The position numbers and the translations under genes are program-made. Source: Rhizobium sp. BK602 (GTDB taxonomy: Bacteria > Pseudomonadota > Alphaproteobacteria > Rhizobiales > Rhizobiaceae). From it: a DNA stretch of 64,000 bases. Positions 26,555-34,743 of the stretch are shown piece by piece (the first letter of the stretch is position 1; every line of letters starts with the position of its first letter). The stretch spans positions 124,001 through 188,000 of the forward strand of contig NZ_JACIBC010000010.1 in assembly GCF_014195095.1 (NCBI RefSeq), read 5' to 3'. The notes beneath the pieces are model-generated. The model was not told the DNA's origin. It was given only the letters and a program-made list of their open reading frames with translations, and did not search any database.

Positions 26555-27820
26555 TTAGGTGGCGGCCACGGCGGGAGTGGAGAGCTCGCGGCGCTCCAGC
26601 TGCCTTACGGACAGGTGCATCCAGACGAGCGAGATCGCGACGATCGCGAAAAGCAGCAGGAAACAGCTGGACCAAAGGCCGGTAATGTCTTTCAGGAGGC
26701 CGAAGGCGATCGGCAGGATGAAGCCTCCGAGGCCGCCCATCATGCCGACGATGCCGCCGACCGCGCCGACGCTCTCGGGATAGTAGGCGGGGATATGCTT
26801 GTAGACGGCAGCCTTGCCGAGGCTCATGAAGAAGCCGAGAACGAAGATGACGACGATGAAGACGGCCGGGGTGATGCCGAAGGCGGGGCTGGTGGTAGTG
26901 GCGGCCGGCACGGAGAGGATCAGGGTCGCGACCGCCGACACCGCCAGCATGGCGTACATGACGCTGCGCGCGCCCTTCTTGTCGGACAGCACGCCGCCGA
27001 AGGCGCGAAAGACGCTGCCGGGAATGGAGTAGGCGGCGGCAACCATGCCGGCAACTTCAAGATTGAAACCATAGACGCCGACCAGATAGCGGGGCAGCCA
27101 GAGCGACAGGGCAACGAAGCCACCGAAGGCGAAGAAATAATAGAGCGAGAAGCGCCAGACCTGAACGTTCTTCAGCGGCGCGAATTCCTTCAGCAAGCTC
27201 TTCGATGCAACGCCGCGATCGCGGCGGGCCCGGAAGGCGGGATCGTCTGACGTGGTGAACCAGAAGACGATCGCCATGACCGCCAGCACCAGCGCCCAGA
27301 TCTCGGCGACCGCCTGCCATCCCCATGCGATCAGCACGAAGGGGGCGGCGAACTTGGTGACGGCAGCGCCGACATTACCTGCACCGAAAATACCGAGGGC
27401 CGTTCCCTGCTTTTCCGGCGGAAAGAACGGAGAGACATAGGCGACGCCCACCGCGAAGGAGCCGCCGGCAAGGCCGACGCCGAGACCGGCGATCAGCATT
27501 TCCGTGTAGGTCGTCGCGTAAGACAGCAGGAAGGTTGCCAGCGCCGCGGCCAGCATGGTCAGCGTATAGACGAGGCGACCGCCATAACGGCCTGTCCAGA
27601 TCCCGAGCACGATGCGAACGATCGATCCGGTGAGGACCGGCGTTCCCACAAGCAACCCGAATTCGGCCTCGTTAAGGCCGAGCTCCTGCTTGATGCGAAT
27701 GCCGATGATCGCAAAGATCGTCCAGACGGCGAAACAGAGGGTGAAGGCAATCGTGGAAATCCACAATGCCTTGACCGGCTCGCCGGCGGACATGGGCTGT
27801 ATTGTCTTGAGAGCAGACAT
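26555..27820 (-). CDS. narK: MFS nitrate/nitrite transporter (NarK/NasA type)
   Basis: A 421-residue inner-membrane permease with about 12 helices that imports nitrate for the reductases below it. The nitrate signature is seen as AGLGVGLAGGSFAVGVAYVSPFFPPEKQGTALG with the second glycine-rich stretch GAVGGIVGMMGGLGGFILP. The charged loop TGRYGGR is between helices 2 and 3. The start at 27820 has GGAGAAG at a good distance. It is the first gene of the nitrate operon, behind a long leader with terminator and ANTAR-type hairpins. Confidence 0.92.
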   Translation of the reverse strand: MSALKTIQPMSAGEPVKALWISTIAFTLCFAVWTIFAIIGIRIKQELGLNEAEFGLLVGTPVLTGSIVRIVLGIWTGRYGGRLVYTLTMLAAALATFLLSYATTYTEMLIAGLGVGLAGGSFAVGVAYVSPFFPPEKQGTALGIFGAGNVGAAVTKFAAPFVLIAWGWQAVAEIWALVLAVMAIVFWFTTSDDPAFRARRDRGVASKSLLKEFAPLKNVQVWRFSLYYFFAFGGFVALSLWLPRYLVGVYGFNLEVAGMVAAAYSIPGSVFRAFGGVLSDKKGARSVMYAMLAVSAVATLILSVPAATTTSPAFGITPAVFIVVIFVLGFFMSLGKAAVYKHIPAYYPESVGAVGGIVGMMGGLGGFILPIAFGLLKDITGLWSSCFLLLFAIVAISLVWMHLSVRQLERRELSTPAVAAT

Positions 27821-27866
27821 GGCTTCTCCGAGGCCCGACAAGGTCGTGCCGATCCATCGCTGGGGT

Positions 27867-27935
27867 TAAAAACAAAAAGCCGCTGGTCAGGACGCGCATA
27901 CACTTAAGTGCGCGAGGTCTCCTGATCAGCGGCTT
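27867..27935 (-). terminator. Intrinsic terminator in the narK leader
   Basis: On the minus strand AAGCCGCTGATCAGGA pairs with TCCTGACCAGCGGCTT (one mismatch in 16), and TTTTTGTTTTT follows. The 27-base loop contains its own palindrome around CACTTAAGTG. It lies between the promoter and narK, so transcription would stop here unless antiterminated. Confidence 0.85.
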
Positions 27936-27962
27936 TGCTGGCGGCGCCCGCCGTTGGACGCC
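27927..27962 (-). promoter_or_regulatory. ANTAR-type two-hairpin RNA antiterminator in the narK leader
   Basis: Hairpin P1 (27943-27962): GGCGTCC, loop AACGGC, GGGCGCC. Hairpin P2 (27927-27940): CAGC, loop AAAGCC, GCTG. Both have hexanucleotide loops with A at position 1 and G at position 4, the recognition rule for ANTAR proteins such as NasR and NasT. P2 overlaps the 5' arm of the terminator, so P2 and the terminator exclude each other. Nitrate-responsive antitermination is inferred; nasT is not in the window. Confidence 0.7.
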
Positions 27963-27991
27963 AAATTCGTGGCTTTCGCCTGCCTATACCA

Positions 27992-28007
27992 AGCAAGGCC
28001 CATGCCA
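27992..28007 (-). promoter_or_regulatory. Sigma-54 promoter of the nitrate assimilation operon
   Basis: TGGCATGGGCCTTGCT on the minus strand fits TGGCAC-N5-TTGCW with one change in the -24 box and correct GG-N10-GC spacing. A start about 12 bases on would lie near 27981, just before hairpin P1. Sigma-54 with NtrC is the known control of nitrogen assimilation in this group. Confidence 0.75.
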
Positions 28008-28105
28008 GAATCAATAAGCTATTGTTTTAAAATGATTATTATAAAATCCCCGATTTTGACAGCGATTGCGTGCGTGAAAGCAGTCGCAGCATTTCCGCCA
28101 AAAAA

Positions 28106-28120
28106 TGTGCAATGCGCACA
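28106..28120. promoter_or_regulatory. Inverted repeat, possible activator site upstream of the sigma-54 promoter
   Basis: TGTGC AATGC GCACA is a perfect inverted repeat about 100 bases upstream of the -24 element, where an NtrC-type enhancer would sit. The half-sites do not match the NtrC consensus exactly, so the protein that binds is uncertain. The surrounding 28010-28140 stretch is AT-rich and holds no gene. Confidence 0.35.
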
Positions 28121-28224
28121 AAATAAGCACATCGCTATTCCCGTGGCCGGGCAATGACATGGGCGTCCACCCCATCGATGATCAAGAACATTAGGGCCGC
28201 CAGATCGCAGTCAATACGAGGACG

Positions 28225-29145
28225 TCACACGCGACGCGACGCAGCCACATTTGCCGAGGCGGCGAGATGATCGAGAGCGCTTTCGACCCTTGCCCGGGCC
28301 GCTTCGTTCAAGGGCAGGATCGGCCGGGGCGGTGAGACCTTGCAGAGACCGATGAGGTCGGCAATGACATACATCACCCGGAAACTGCCGAACTCCTTGA
28401 ACAGGCTCCAGAGCGGCTGGAACGCGCTATCGAGCCGCTCCACCTCCGCCGCATTGCCTGCCTGGGCCGCGCGCGTCAACGCCAAGGCCTCGGCGGGAAG
28501 CAGGCCGGCCACGACGCTGTACCAGGCATCGCCGCCCGCCAGGAGCGCGGCTGCCGCACCCCAGTCACCACTGTAGCCGATGGAAAATGTCGGTGGTGTC
28601 GTCCCGCGCAGGGCCGACAGTTCCGCCCCGAAATCGCCATCGGCCGGCAGCGGCATCTTCACCGCATCGACATGCGCCACCTTGGCGAGCCGCGCGATCA
28701 AGGCATTGCTGAAGGTGAATTTCGTCGTGCCCGGATTGTTGTAGATGCACAACGGCAAATCGCCGGCCTTCGCGACCACGACGAAATGCTCGTAGACCTC
28801 GTCCTCGAACAGCGGCGTATAAGACACCGGCGCCAGCAGCAGGCCATCGGCTCCGGCCGCCTTGGCATCCTCTGCAAGGGCCAGCGCCTCATCCGTGCGA
28901 AGCGCCCCGACGCCGACGATGACCGGGATCTTGCCGCCGACGGCGGCCATGGCGGCGTCCACGGCGCGCCGCCGCTCGTCCCGCGACAGGAAGGCATAGC
29001 CGCCCGTACTGCCCAGCAATCCGATGGAATCGGCGCCGGCCGCCTGGATTCGTGCGAGCAGGCGGGCGAGCGCATGCGTATCCACACGACCGGAAGCATC
29101 GGCGGGGGTGATCGGAAAGGCGGAAAGACCCTGGAAAAGCGGCAC
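28225..29145 (-). CDS. Dihydrodipicolinate synthase family protein (DapA-like aldolase)
   Basis: A 306-residue class I TIM-barrel aldolase/lyase. The Schiff-base lysine is in VDAVKMPL and the catalytic tyrosine in CIYNNPGTT. The family phrase GTTGE reads GSTGG here, which suggests a substrate other than aspartate semialdehyde; KDG-type, hydroxyproline-pathway or N-acetylneuraminate-type lyases are alternatives. It stands alone between the nitrate operon promoter and lysE on the minus strand, so context does not reveal its pathway. Confidence 0.85.
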   Translation of the reverse strand: MPLFQGLSAFPITPADASGRVDTHALARLLARIQAAGADSIGLLGSTGGYAFLSRDERRRAVDAAMAAVGGKIPVIVGVGALRTDEALALAEDAKAAGADGLLLAPVSYTPLFEDEVYEHFVVVAKAGDLPLCIYNNPGTTKFTFSNALIARLAKVAHVDAVKMPLPADGDFGAELSALRGTTPPTFSIGYSGDWGAAAALLAGGDAWYSVVAGLLPAEALALTRAAQAGNAAEVERLDSAFQPLWSLFKEFGSFRVMYVIADLIGLCKVSPPRPILPLNEAARARVESALDHLAASANVAASRRV

Positions 29146-29239
29146 GATTTGATCCCTCTCGTTCAGCTATGGGGCAGGAGATGATCGAAGCCGGCGGACA
29201 ATTCCCTGCCCTTCCGCTGTCGCTCCCGCCCGGCAAATT

Positions 29240-29848
29240 TCACATCCCGCGCAGCAATTTATACGCGATCAGCCACATCGTAAGCGCGATGATCGTTTCC
29301 AATATGCGCCACGCCGCGGGCCGCGTGAAGATCGGCCGCAGCCATCTAGCACCATAGCCGAGCGAAAAGAAGAACAGGAAGGAGCCCGTGATCGCCCCCG
29401 CCGCGAAAGAGACCTGCTGGCCAGCAAATCGCGTCGAGATCGTGCCGAGCAGCACCACCGTATCGAGATAGACGTGCGGATTGAGCCAGGTCAGGGCAAG
29501 GCAGGTCGCAAGGGTCTGCTTGAAGCCGGGCGACCTGCCCTCGCCGACGGCCAGCGCCCCGGACGACTGGAAGGCAGAGTAGAGGCTTCTGGCCCCATAC
29601 CAGACCAGGAACGCCGTGCCGCCATAGCGCATGACCGGATCGAGCCAGGGCAAGAATGCCGCGATCTGCCGAAGGCTGGTCACGCCCAGAACGATCAGCA
29701 CCGCATCGGACAGCGCGCAGGCGAGGCAGACGGCAAAGACATGCTCGTTGCGCAGGCCTTGGCGAAGAATGAAGGCATTTTGCGCGCCGATCGCGACGAT
29801 GAGGCTAAGACCCATCATCAGGCCGGTAAAATAGATCGAAAAACTCAT
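29240..29848 (-). CDS. LysE/ArgO family amino acid exporter
   Basis: A 202-residue inner-membrane exporter of basic amino acids with about six helices. The family signature is seen as LIVAIGAQNAFILRQGL near the N-terminus and TWLNPHVYLDTVVLLG in the middle. The first Met codons are ambiguous (29866 or 29848); MSFSIYF at 29848 fits the family start. It is divergent from an ArgP/LysG-type LysR regulator with a 101-base gap, the classical lysE-lysG arrangement in which excess lysine or arginine turns on export. Confidence 0.9.
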   Translation of the reverse strand: MSFSIYFTGLMMGLSLIVAIGAQNAFILRQGLRNEHVFAVCLACALSDAVLIVLGVTSLRQIAAFLPWLDPVMRYGGTAFLVWYGARSLYSAFQSSGALAVGEGRSPGFKQTLATCLALTWLNPHVYLDTVVLLGTISTRFAGQQVSFAAGAITGSFLFFFSLGYGARWLRPIFTRPAAWRILETIIALTMWLIAYKLLRGM

Positions 29849-29949
29849 CGCCTCGGCGAACCCCACGCTGTTTGATGGCGGCCTCGGTATCGCGCGGATG
29901 AAAATTAGGCTAGTTAAGGTAGGTTATCCCAATTAAGCGAAACTAATCC

Positions 29950-30849
29950 ATGCTCGACTATTCCGCACTCCGCGTTGTTTTGGCCGTGGTTCAGACGGGC
30001 AGCTTCGAACGGGCGGCCTCGATCCTGAACGTCACCCCCTCTGCCGTCTCGCAGCGGGTGAAGCAACTGGAAGAACGCCTCGGCGTCATCCTGATAGAAA
30101 GAGGCAATCCCTGCACGGCGACGGAAAAGGGAGAATGGCTTTGCCGGCACATGGAAAATGTCGGCATGCTCGAAGGCGAGCTGTTCGAGCATTTGCCGGC
30201 CCTTGCCGATCCCAATGAGCCCAAGCAAAAGGTGACGCTGCAGATCGCGACCAATGCGGATAGTTTGGGAACATGGTTCGTGGAGGCGATGGCGAATTTC
30301 GCCAAATCCTCGCCCTATCTGCTGAACATCGCCGTCGACGATCAGGACCACACCGCCGAATGGCTGCGGCGCGGCCGCGTGATCGCCGCGGTGACCAGCC
30401 TGGAAAAGCCGATTTCAGGCTGCCGGCGCTTTTCGCTGGGCGCCCTGCGCTATCATGCGACGGCAAGCCCCGACTTCGTTGCGCGCTACTTCGCGCAAGG
30501 CGTGACGGCGGACGCGATCGCCCGCGCGCCCGCTTTGACCTTCAGCCAGAAGGACCAATTGCAAATCGACTGGGTCCGCCAGACGTTCGGACCTGGCATC
30601 AACTATCCGACCCACTGGCTTCCATCGTCGCAGGGTTTCGTCGAGGCAAGCCTCGCGGGTATGGGATGGGGCATGAACCCCGTCGAGCTGACGCGTGAGC
30701 ATATCCGGTCCGGGCGGTTGGTGGAGCTGATCCCCGACACGCCGCTCGATATCGCGCTCTACTGGCAAATCAATCGCCTCGCCGCCGACCGCCTGGCGGA
30801 ACTGACGCGCGAGGTCATCAAGGTTGCCAAGCGCCATCTCGTGGCGTGA
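29950..30849 (+). CDS. argP: LysR family regulator ArgP (LysG/IciA)
   Basis: A 299-residue LysR-type activator. The HTH is FERAASILNVTPSAVSQRVKQLEERLGVILIER. The following residues (ALADPNEPKQKVTLQIATNADSLGTWF) are distinctive for ArgP/LysG, which sense lysine and arginine. It is divergent from the LysE-type exporter gene and likely binds the AT-rich 29849-29949 interval, which contains imperfect TTAAGG/TTAAG repeats. Confidence 0.9.
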   Translation: MLDYSALRVVLAVVQTGSFERAASILNVTPSAVSQRVKQLEERLGVILIERGNPCTATEKGEWLCRHMENVGMLEGELFEHLPALADPNEPKQKVTLQIATNADSLGTWFVEAMANFAKSSPYLLNIAVDDQDHTAEWLRRGRVIAAVTSLEKPISGCRRFSLGALRYHATASPDFVARYFAQGVTADAIARAPALTFSQKDQLQIDWVRQTFGPGINYPTHWLPSSQGFVEASLAGMGWGMNPVELTREHIRSGRLVELIPDTPLDIALYWQINRLAADRLAELTREVIKVAKRHLVA

Positions 30850-30868
30850 CATGCCGGCACCGGAAGTT

Positions 30869-30890
30869 CCTTCTCTCCGAGGGGAGAAGG
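30869..30890. repeat. Intergenic palindrome after argP
   Basis: CCTTCTC TCCGAGGG GAGAAGG: a 7-bp inverted repeat between the convergent argP and Tim44-domain genes. It may serve as a terminator; similar CCTTCTC palindromes are frequent between genes in rhizobia. Confidence 0.45.
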
Positions 30891-30952
30891 GGACGCACGG
30901 CAACGACCTCATCTCGTATACGATTCACCTTCGACCTTTGCCGAAAGCCGGC

Positions 30953-31966
30953 TCAGGCGTGGGGAGAATCCGTGCCCTGTATCGCCGACAGAATCCAGTC
31001 CGAACCTGGCTTGCGAACGAAGGTCCAGATCTCGGTCGTCTCCGAGGCATTGCGATCGTCGCCATCGACGAGGCGGCCCGTTGTGCGGTCGAGCAGGGCA
31101 TCGATGCTCGAATAGCGCATCGCGAGCGTGGCATATTCGGTATTGCCCTCACGCCAGGCTTCGGCGATGTCGCCCTGGAGGAGACGGACGTCGGTGACGC
31201 TGTTGCGGACACCCCTGGTGGCGTTCTCGCCCAGCTCCTCGGCCAGATAGGACATCGCCTCCGGCGTGGTCAGCCGGCGCAGCGTGGCATAATCCTCGGC
31301 GCCGTACGCCGACTGGATTTCGGTCAGAAGCCGCTCGAAACGGTCGAGGTCGGCTTGCTGCAGCCCAATCTCGTCATTCGCCTGCCGCCTCTTCTGCGCC
31401 GTCGCCGCGCCGCCACCGCCGATCTGCGGAATGGAGAAGGAGGGACGCGGCGACGCGTTCGCATTGTTCATGGCATTCATGTTGTAAGAGGCGCCCGCAC
31501 CGGGCGCGGCATATTGCGTGCGCTGGCGGTTCGCGAAAAAGCGCATGGCAAAGCTGATCGCCGCGATGATCAGGCCGATCTGCAACAGCATGCCGAGGAA
31601 GCCGAAACCACCGCCGAAGCCGTGACCGAGCAGCATGCCGAGAAGGCCGCCGGCAATCAGTCCACCGATCATCGACCCGCCGAAGCCGCCGAAAAGGCCG
31701 CTGCGCTGCGGCGTGTTGATCGGCTGCTGCATACCGCTCTGCTGCCCCACCTGCGGCTGCGGCGTCATCGTCCGCTCGATCGGCGCGGCCTGGGTGGGAG
31801 CCGTCCGCGTGGTGGCGGGAGCGTCGAAGGTCCTCGTTCCGCGGCTACCGAAGCCGGAGCTGCCGGCCCGACGCGCATCGGCATCGTCGAAGCTCGCAAA
31901 GGCTGAGGCGGCGGCAAGGCCGATAATGGCTGCGATCTTGGCGAAACGCGGAACTGCACGGAACAT
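30953..31966 (-). CDS. Tim44-domain-containing protein
   Basis: A 337-residue membrane-associated protein. A signal peptide or anchor covers residues 1-25, followed by a low-complexity Thr/Pro/Gln stretch (about 30-85), a glycine-rich hydrophobic segment (FGGFGGSMIGGLIAGGLLGM and the next helix, about 90-135) and a C-terminal Tim44-like domain (about 210-335; YATLRRLTTPEAMSYLAEEL, WTFVRKPGSDWILSAIQG). Bacterial homologues are found widely in alphaproteobacteria; their role is unclear, perhaps in membrane protein handling or bile-acid-like ligand binding. The ATG at 31966 has AGGAGAG; earlier in-frame codons lack a site. Confidence 0.85.
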   Translation of the reverse strand: MFRAVPRFAKIAAIIGLAAASAFASFDDADARRAGSSGFGSRGTRTFDAPATTRTAPTQAAPIERTMTPQPQVGQQSGMQQPINTPQRSGLFGGFGGSMIGGLIAGGLLGMLLGHGFGGGFGFLGMLLQIGLIIAAISFAMRFFANRQRTQYAAPGAGASYNMNAMNNANASPRPSFSIPQIGGGGAATAQKRRQANDEIGLQQADLDRFERLLTEIQSAYGAEDYATLRRLTTPEAMSYLAEELGENATRGVRNSVTDVRLLQGDIAEAWREGNTEYATLAMRYSSIDALLDRTTGRLVDGDDRNASETTEIWTFVRKPGSDWILSAIQGTDSPHA

Positions 31967-32121
31967 TGGCTCTCCTGTCCTTGGGCAGAAAGATGATCTG
32001 CCCGCTATATAAGAACGCCAATTTGCGATTGTAAGACGACGCGGCAACTCTTTCCGGGAGGCCGGCTTAGGGCCCGGCGGTGCCGCCTAAGCGCGCCACC
32101 CCGACATCCGCATTCACGCGT

Positions 32122-33492
32122 CTAAGCCGAGGGACGCACGACCTCCTCGACCGCGAGGGCCGCCGCCAGCAGCGCTTCGTCCAGTCCCTTCCTGGCCGAC
32201 AACAGGAAGCCGACGGGCATGCCGGCATCGCCGGTGCCGCAGGGCAGCGATACGCCGCAGCCGTCGAGGAAATTGCCGATCAGCGTGTTGCGCAAGGTCT
32301 TCGCATTGACCTTCACGAACCGCTCGTCATCCGCCTCCAGCAGGCCGAGCGCGGGCGCCACATGCGCGACGGTGGGATAGGCGATGAACTCGTTTGGCGC
32401 AGTCGCGGCCTCGAAAGCCGCGATCAACCGTTCGCGCTCCCTCAGCAGGGTCAGATAATCGACGAGCGTGATCTTCTCGCCGAGCCGGGTGCGCGCAACG
32501 ACGCGCCGGTCGATGGCAGCCGCATCCGGCCCCGACAGACGATGATGGTGAAGCCCATAGGCTTCCGCCGTGACCAGCGGCCCATGTTTCGCCATCAGGT
32601 CGAAGACGCCGCTGAAGGTCGGAAAAGCGGCCCGGCGCACCCGCACGCCAGCCCGCTGCAGCCTCTCGATAGCAGCCTCGAAAGCCTCGCGGACCCCATC
32701 CTCGATATCATCCATGACGACATTCGTCGGCACCACGATGGAAAGCTTGGCGAGTTCAGCACGGGCGATCTCCGGCACGAGACGCCGCCGCATGGCCGCG
32801 TCCGTCCAGATGGCATCCTGAACGGTACGGCAGAGCGGGCCGAGCGAATCGAGGCTTGTCGCCAACGGAAACACGCCCGCCATGCTATAGCGGCCACGGC
32901 TTGCCTTATAGCCGACGAGACCGTTGAAGGCGGAGGGAATGCGGACCGACCCGCCCGTGTCCGTTCCGATCGACACCGGCACCAGACCGGCGGCGACCGC
33001 GACCGCCGAGCCCGACGACGAGCCGCCGGGCACGCGCGCGACATCGGTGGATGCGGGATTGAGCGGCGTGCCGTAATGCGGATTGAGGCCGAGGCCGGAA
33101 AAGGCGAACTCGCTCATATTGACCCGGCCGAGGCTTACCATGCCCGCATCCGCCAGCGCCATGACGACATCGGCGTCTTCGGCGGCGGGCGCGTCATCGG
33201 CGAGAACAACGGACCCTGCCGTGGTCGGCAGGCCACGAATAGCGAACAGATCCTTCCAGGCGATCGGAATACCATCCAGCAGCCCGCGCGAACGCCCCTC
33301 GCGCAGTCGCCTCGACGAGGCCGCAGCCTCTTCCTTCGCACGCGCCTCCAGCAGCCGCGTGAAGATCGCCTGGTCCTGATGGGTCCGGATCGCATCCAGG
33401 CTTTCCTCGGTCAGCGCAACCGGATCGAGGCTACCGGACTGGATCAGCACCGATAATTGCGCGATCGATTTGCCGAGATGTGTCTGTGTCAT
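32122..33492 (-). CDS. Amidase (amidase signature family)
   Basis: A 456-residue amidohydrolase. The Ser-cisSer-Lys catalytic set is visible: lysine in GIPIAWKDLFAIRG (near 79), cis-serine in GGSSSGSAVAVAAG and the nucleophile serine in GTDTGGSVRIPSAF. It hydrolyses a carboxamide to acid and ammonia in the cytoplasm. Its ATG overlaps the TGA of the binding-protein gene upstream (ATGA), placing it last in the 12-gene minus-strand transport/catabolic block. If the deacetylase-family enzyme at 36173 opens a cyclic imide, this amidase could process the resulting half-amide; that is inference. Confidence 0.9.
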   Translation of the reverse strand: MTQTHLGKSIAQLSVLIQSGSLDPVALTEESLDAIRTHQDQAIFTRLLEARAKEEAAASSRRLREGRSRGLLDGIPIAWKDLFAIRGLPTTAGSVVLADDAPAAEDADVVMALADAGMVSLGRVNMSEFAFSGLGLNPHYGTPLNPASTDVARVPGGSSSGSAVAVAAGLVPVSIGTDTGGSVRIPSAFNGLVGYKASRGRYSMAGVFPLATSLDSLGPLCRTVQDAIWTDAAMRRRLVPEIARAELAKLSIVVPTNVVMDDIEDGVREAFEAAIERLQRAGVRVRRAAFPTFSGVFDLMAKHGPLVTAEAYGLHHHRLSGPDAAAIDRRVVARTRLGEKITLVDYLTLLRERERLIAAFEAATAPNEFIAYPTVAHVAPALGLLEADDERFVKVNAKTLRNTLIGNFLDGCGVSLPCGTGDAGMPVGFLLSARKGLDEALLAAALAVEEVVRPSA

Positions 33493-34727
33493 TGACCCTG
33501 CTCTCCCCTGCCGCCGACAAGCTGCATCCAGCGGCGCACCAGATAATTGTGCTCATCCATTGTCGTATTCCAGACGGCAATGCAATTGGCGCGCTGCCAA
33601 TAGGACCCGCCGCTGCGCGCCGAGCCCCTTCTGATCCGCGTCTGCCCATCGGGACCGGGGAGGTCTTCGGCCGCGGCGGCGCCCTCGTACCAATAGTCCC
33701 ATTCGGCCTGCGTCATGAACTGGCGGGAGCGCTGCGGCGTCGAAATGTAATAGCCCTGACGCGCGACCACCGCGCCCGGCCAGCCCGAGATCCACCAGTT
33801 CAGATAATCATAGGCGACATCGAGCAGGCGGCCGCTCAAGTGTTTGGAAAGGCACAGGCCTCCATGCCAGGCGCGATAGCCTTCGGCGGGCACGGCCTGC
33901 TCGACCGGCACCCCTTTGGAATTCAGGATGCCGATGCCGGGCGACCACATGCTCTGGACGCTGGTCTCGCCCGCGATCATCAGCCGCGCCGCATCCTCGG
34001 CGGTCTTCCAGAAATCACGGAAGAAGCCAGTCTTCTTGCGCTCTTCCAGGAGATCAATGAGCTGGTCGATCTCCTGAATCGACATATTGCCGATATCGTC
34101 GAACGACATGAGGCCGGCGGCCTGGGCCGCCAACGCCGCATCGAAAATGCCAATGGCAGGCTCGTCCACCAACGCCACCCTGCCCGCCCAGCGCTCATCG
34201 AAGAGTGCGCCCCAGGAATGCATGCCGACGCCGTCCGGGGCCAGATCGGTCCGATAGGCGAAGCTGTCGAAATTATGCGTCGTCGGCAGCATCGAGATGA
34301 AGCGCGCCGGCGTATCGCCCAAGGCGAGATTGGGCTGCACGAAAAGCTTTTTCGCCGGCACGTCACCAAGCCCCATACGGGGGTTGGGGCCGATGTGACC
34401 GGTCTTCGTCAGATCGTTGACCTCATCCCAGAGCACGATGCGCTGCGTGTCCACCGGCTGGATCGCGCGCCAGTGCCAGACGATATCGAGATTGTGGAAG
34501 CACTGGTCGTAGATGTCGTAGGTTTCCGGCTCGCGGGCCGCCTTGTACTGCGTCGTCAGGAAATCATTGTTGTCGAAGGTCACGTCGATGCCGAGATCCT
34601 CCTGCGCACGCAGGCGCAGCTCCTCCAGCAACGAGATCGCGGTGCCCAGCACGCGCAGGCGCGGCCGACCGTTGAGATGCAATGCGGGAGCGGACAGGGT
34701 TTTGGCGACGGATTCATGCTTGTTCAT
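33489..34727 (-). CDS. ABC-type polyamine-like substrate-binding protein without signal peptide
   Basis: A 412-residue family-1/PotD-type binding protein fold (VPAEGYRAWHGGLCLSKHL, YDYLNWWISGWPGAVVARQGYYIST). It is paralogous to the binding protein at 38269: the ends NYLVRRWMQLV and DHLVQKWDEFL and the GYYxST/GYYSPST phrase align. Unlike that protein it begins MNKHESVAKTLSAPALHLNG, with no Sec or Tat signal, so it may stay in the cytoplasm, or its true start or signal has been lost. No good ribosome binding site precedes 34727. It lies between the CobW and amidase genes. Confidence 0.8.
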   Translation of the reverse strand: MNKHESVAKTLSAPALHLNGRPRLRVLGTAISLLEELRLRAQEDLGIDVTFDNNDFLTTQYKAAREPETYDIYDQCFHNLDIVWHWRAIQPVDTQRIVLWDEVNDLTKTGHIGPNPRMGLGDVPAKKLFVQPNLALGDTPARFISMLPTTHNFDSFAYRTDLAPDGVGMHSWGALFDERWAGRVALVDEPAIGIFDAALAAQAAGLMSFDDIGNMSIQEIDQLIDLLEERKKTGFFRDFWKTAEDAARLMIAGETSVQSMWSPGIGILNSKGVPVEQAVPAEGYRAWHGGLCLSKHLSGRLLDVAYDYLNWWISGWPGAVVARQGYYISTPQRSRQFMTQAEWDYWYEGAAAAEDLPGPDGQTRIRRGSARSGGSYWQRANCIAVWNTTMDEHNYLVRRWMQLVGGRGEQGQ

Positions 34728-34743
34728 AGGGATACCGGTTGTC

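Noticed and set aside
23956..26685. A 909-codon plus-strand frame
   Set aside because: It is the antisense of nirB and nirD, which have clear catalytic motifs; no motif is found in the antisense frame.
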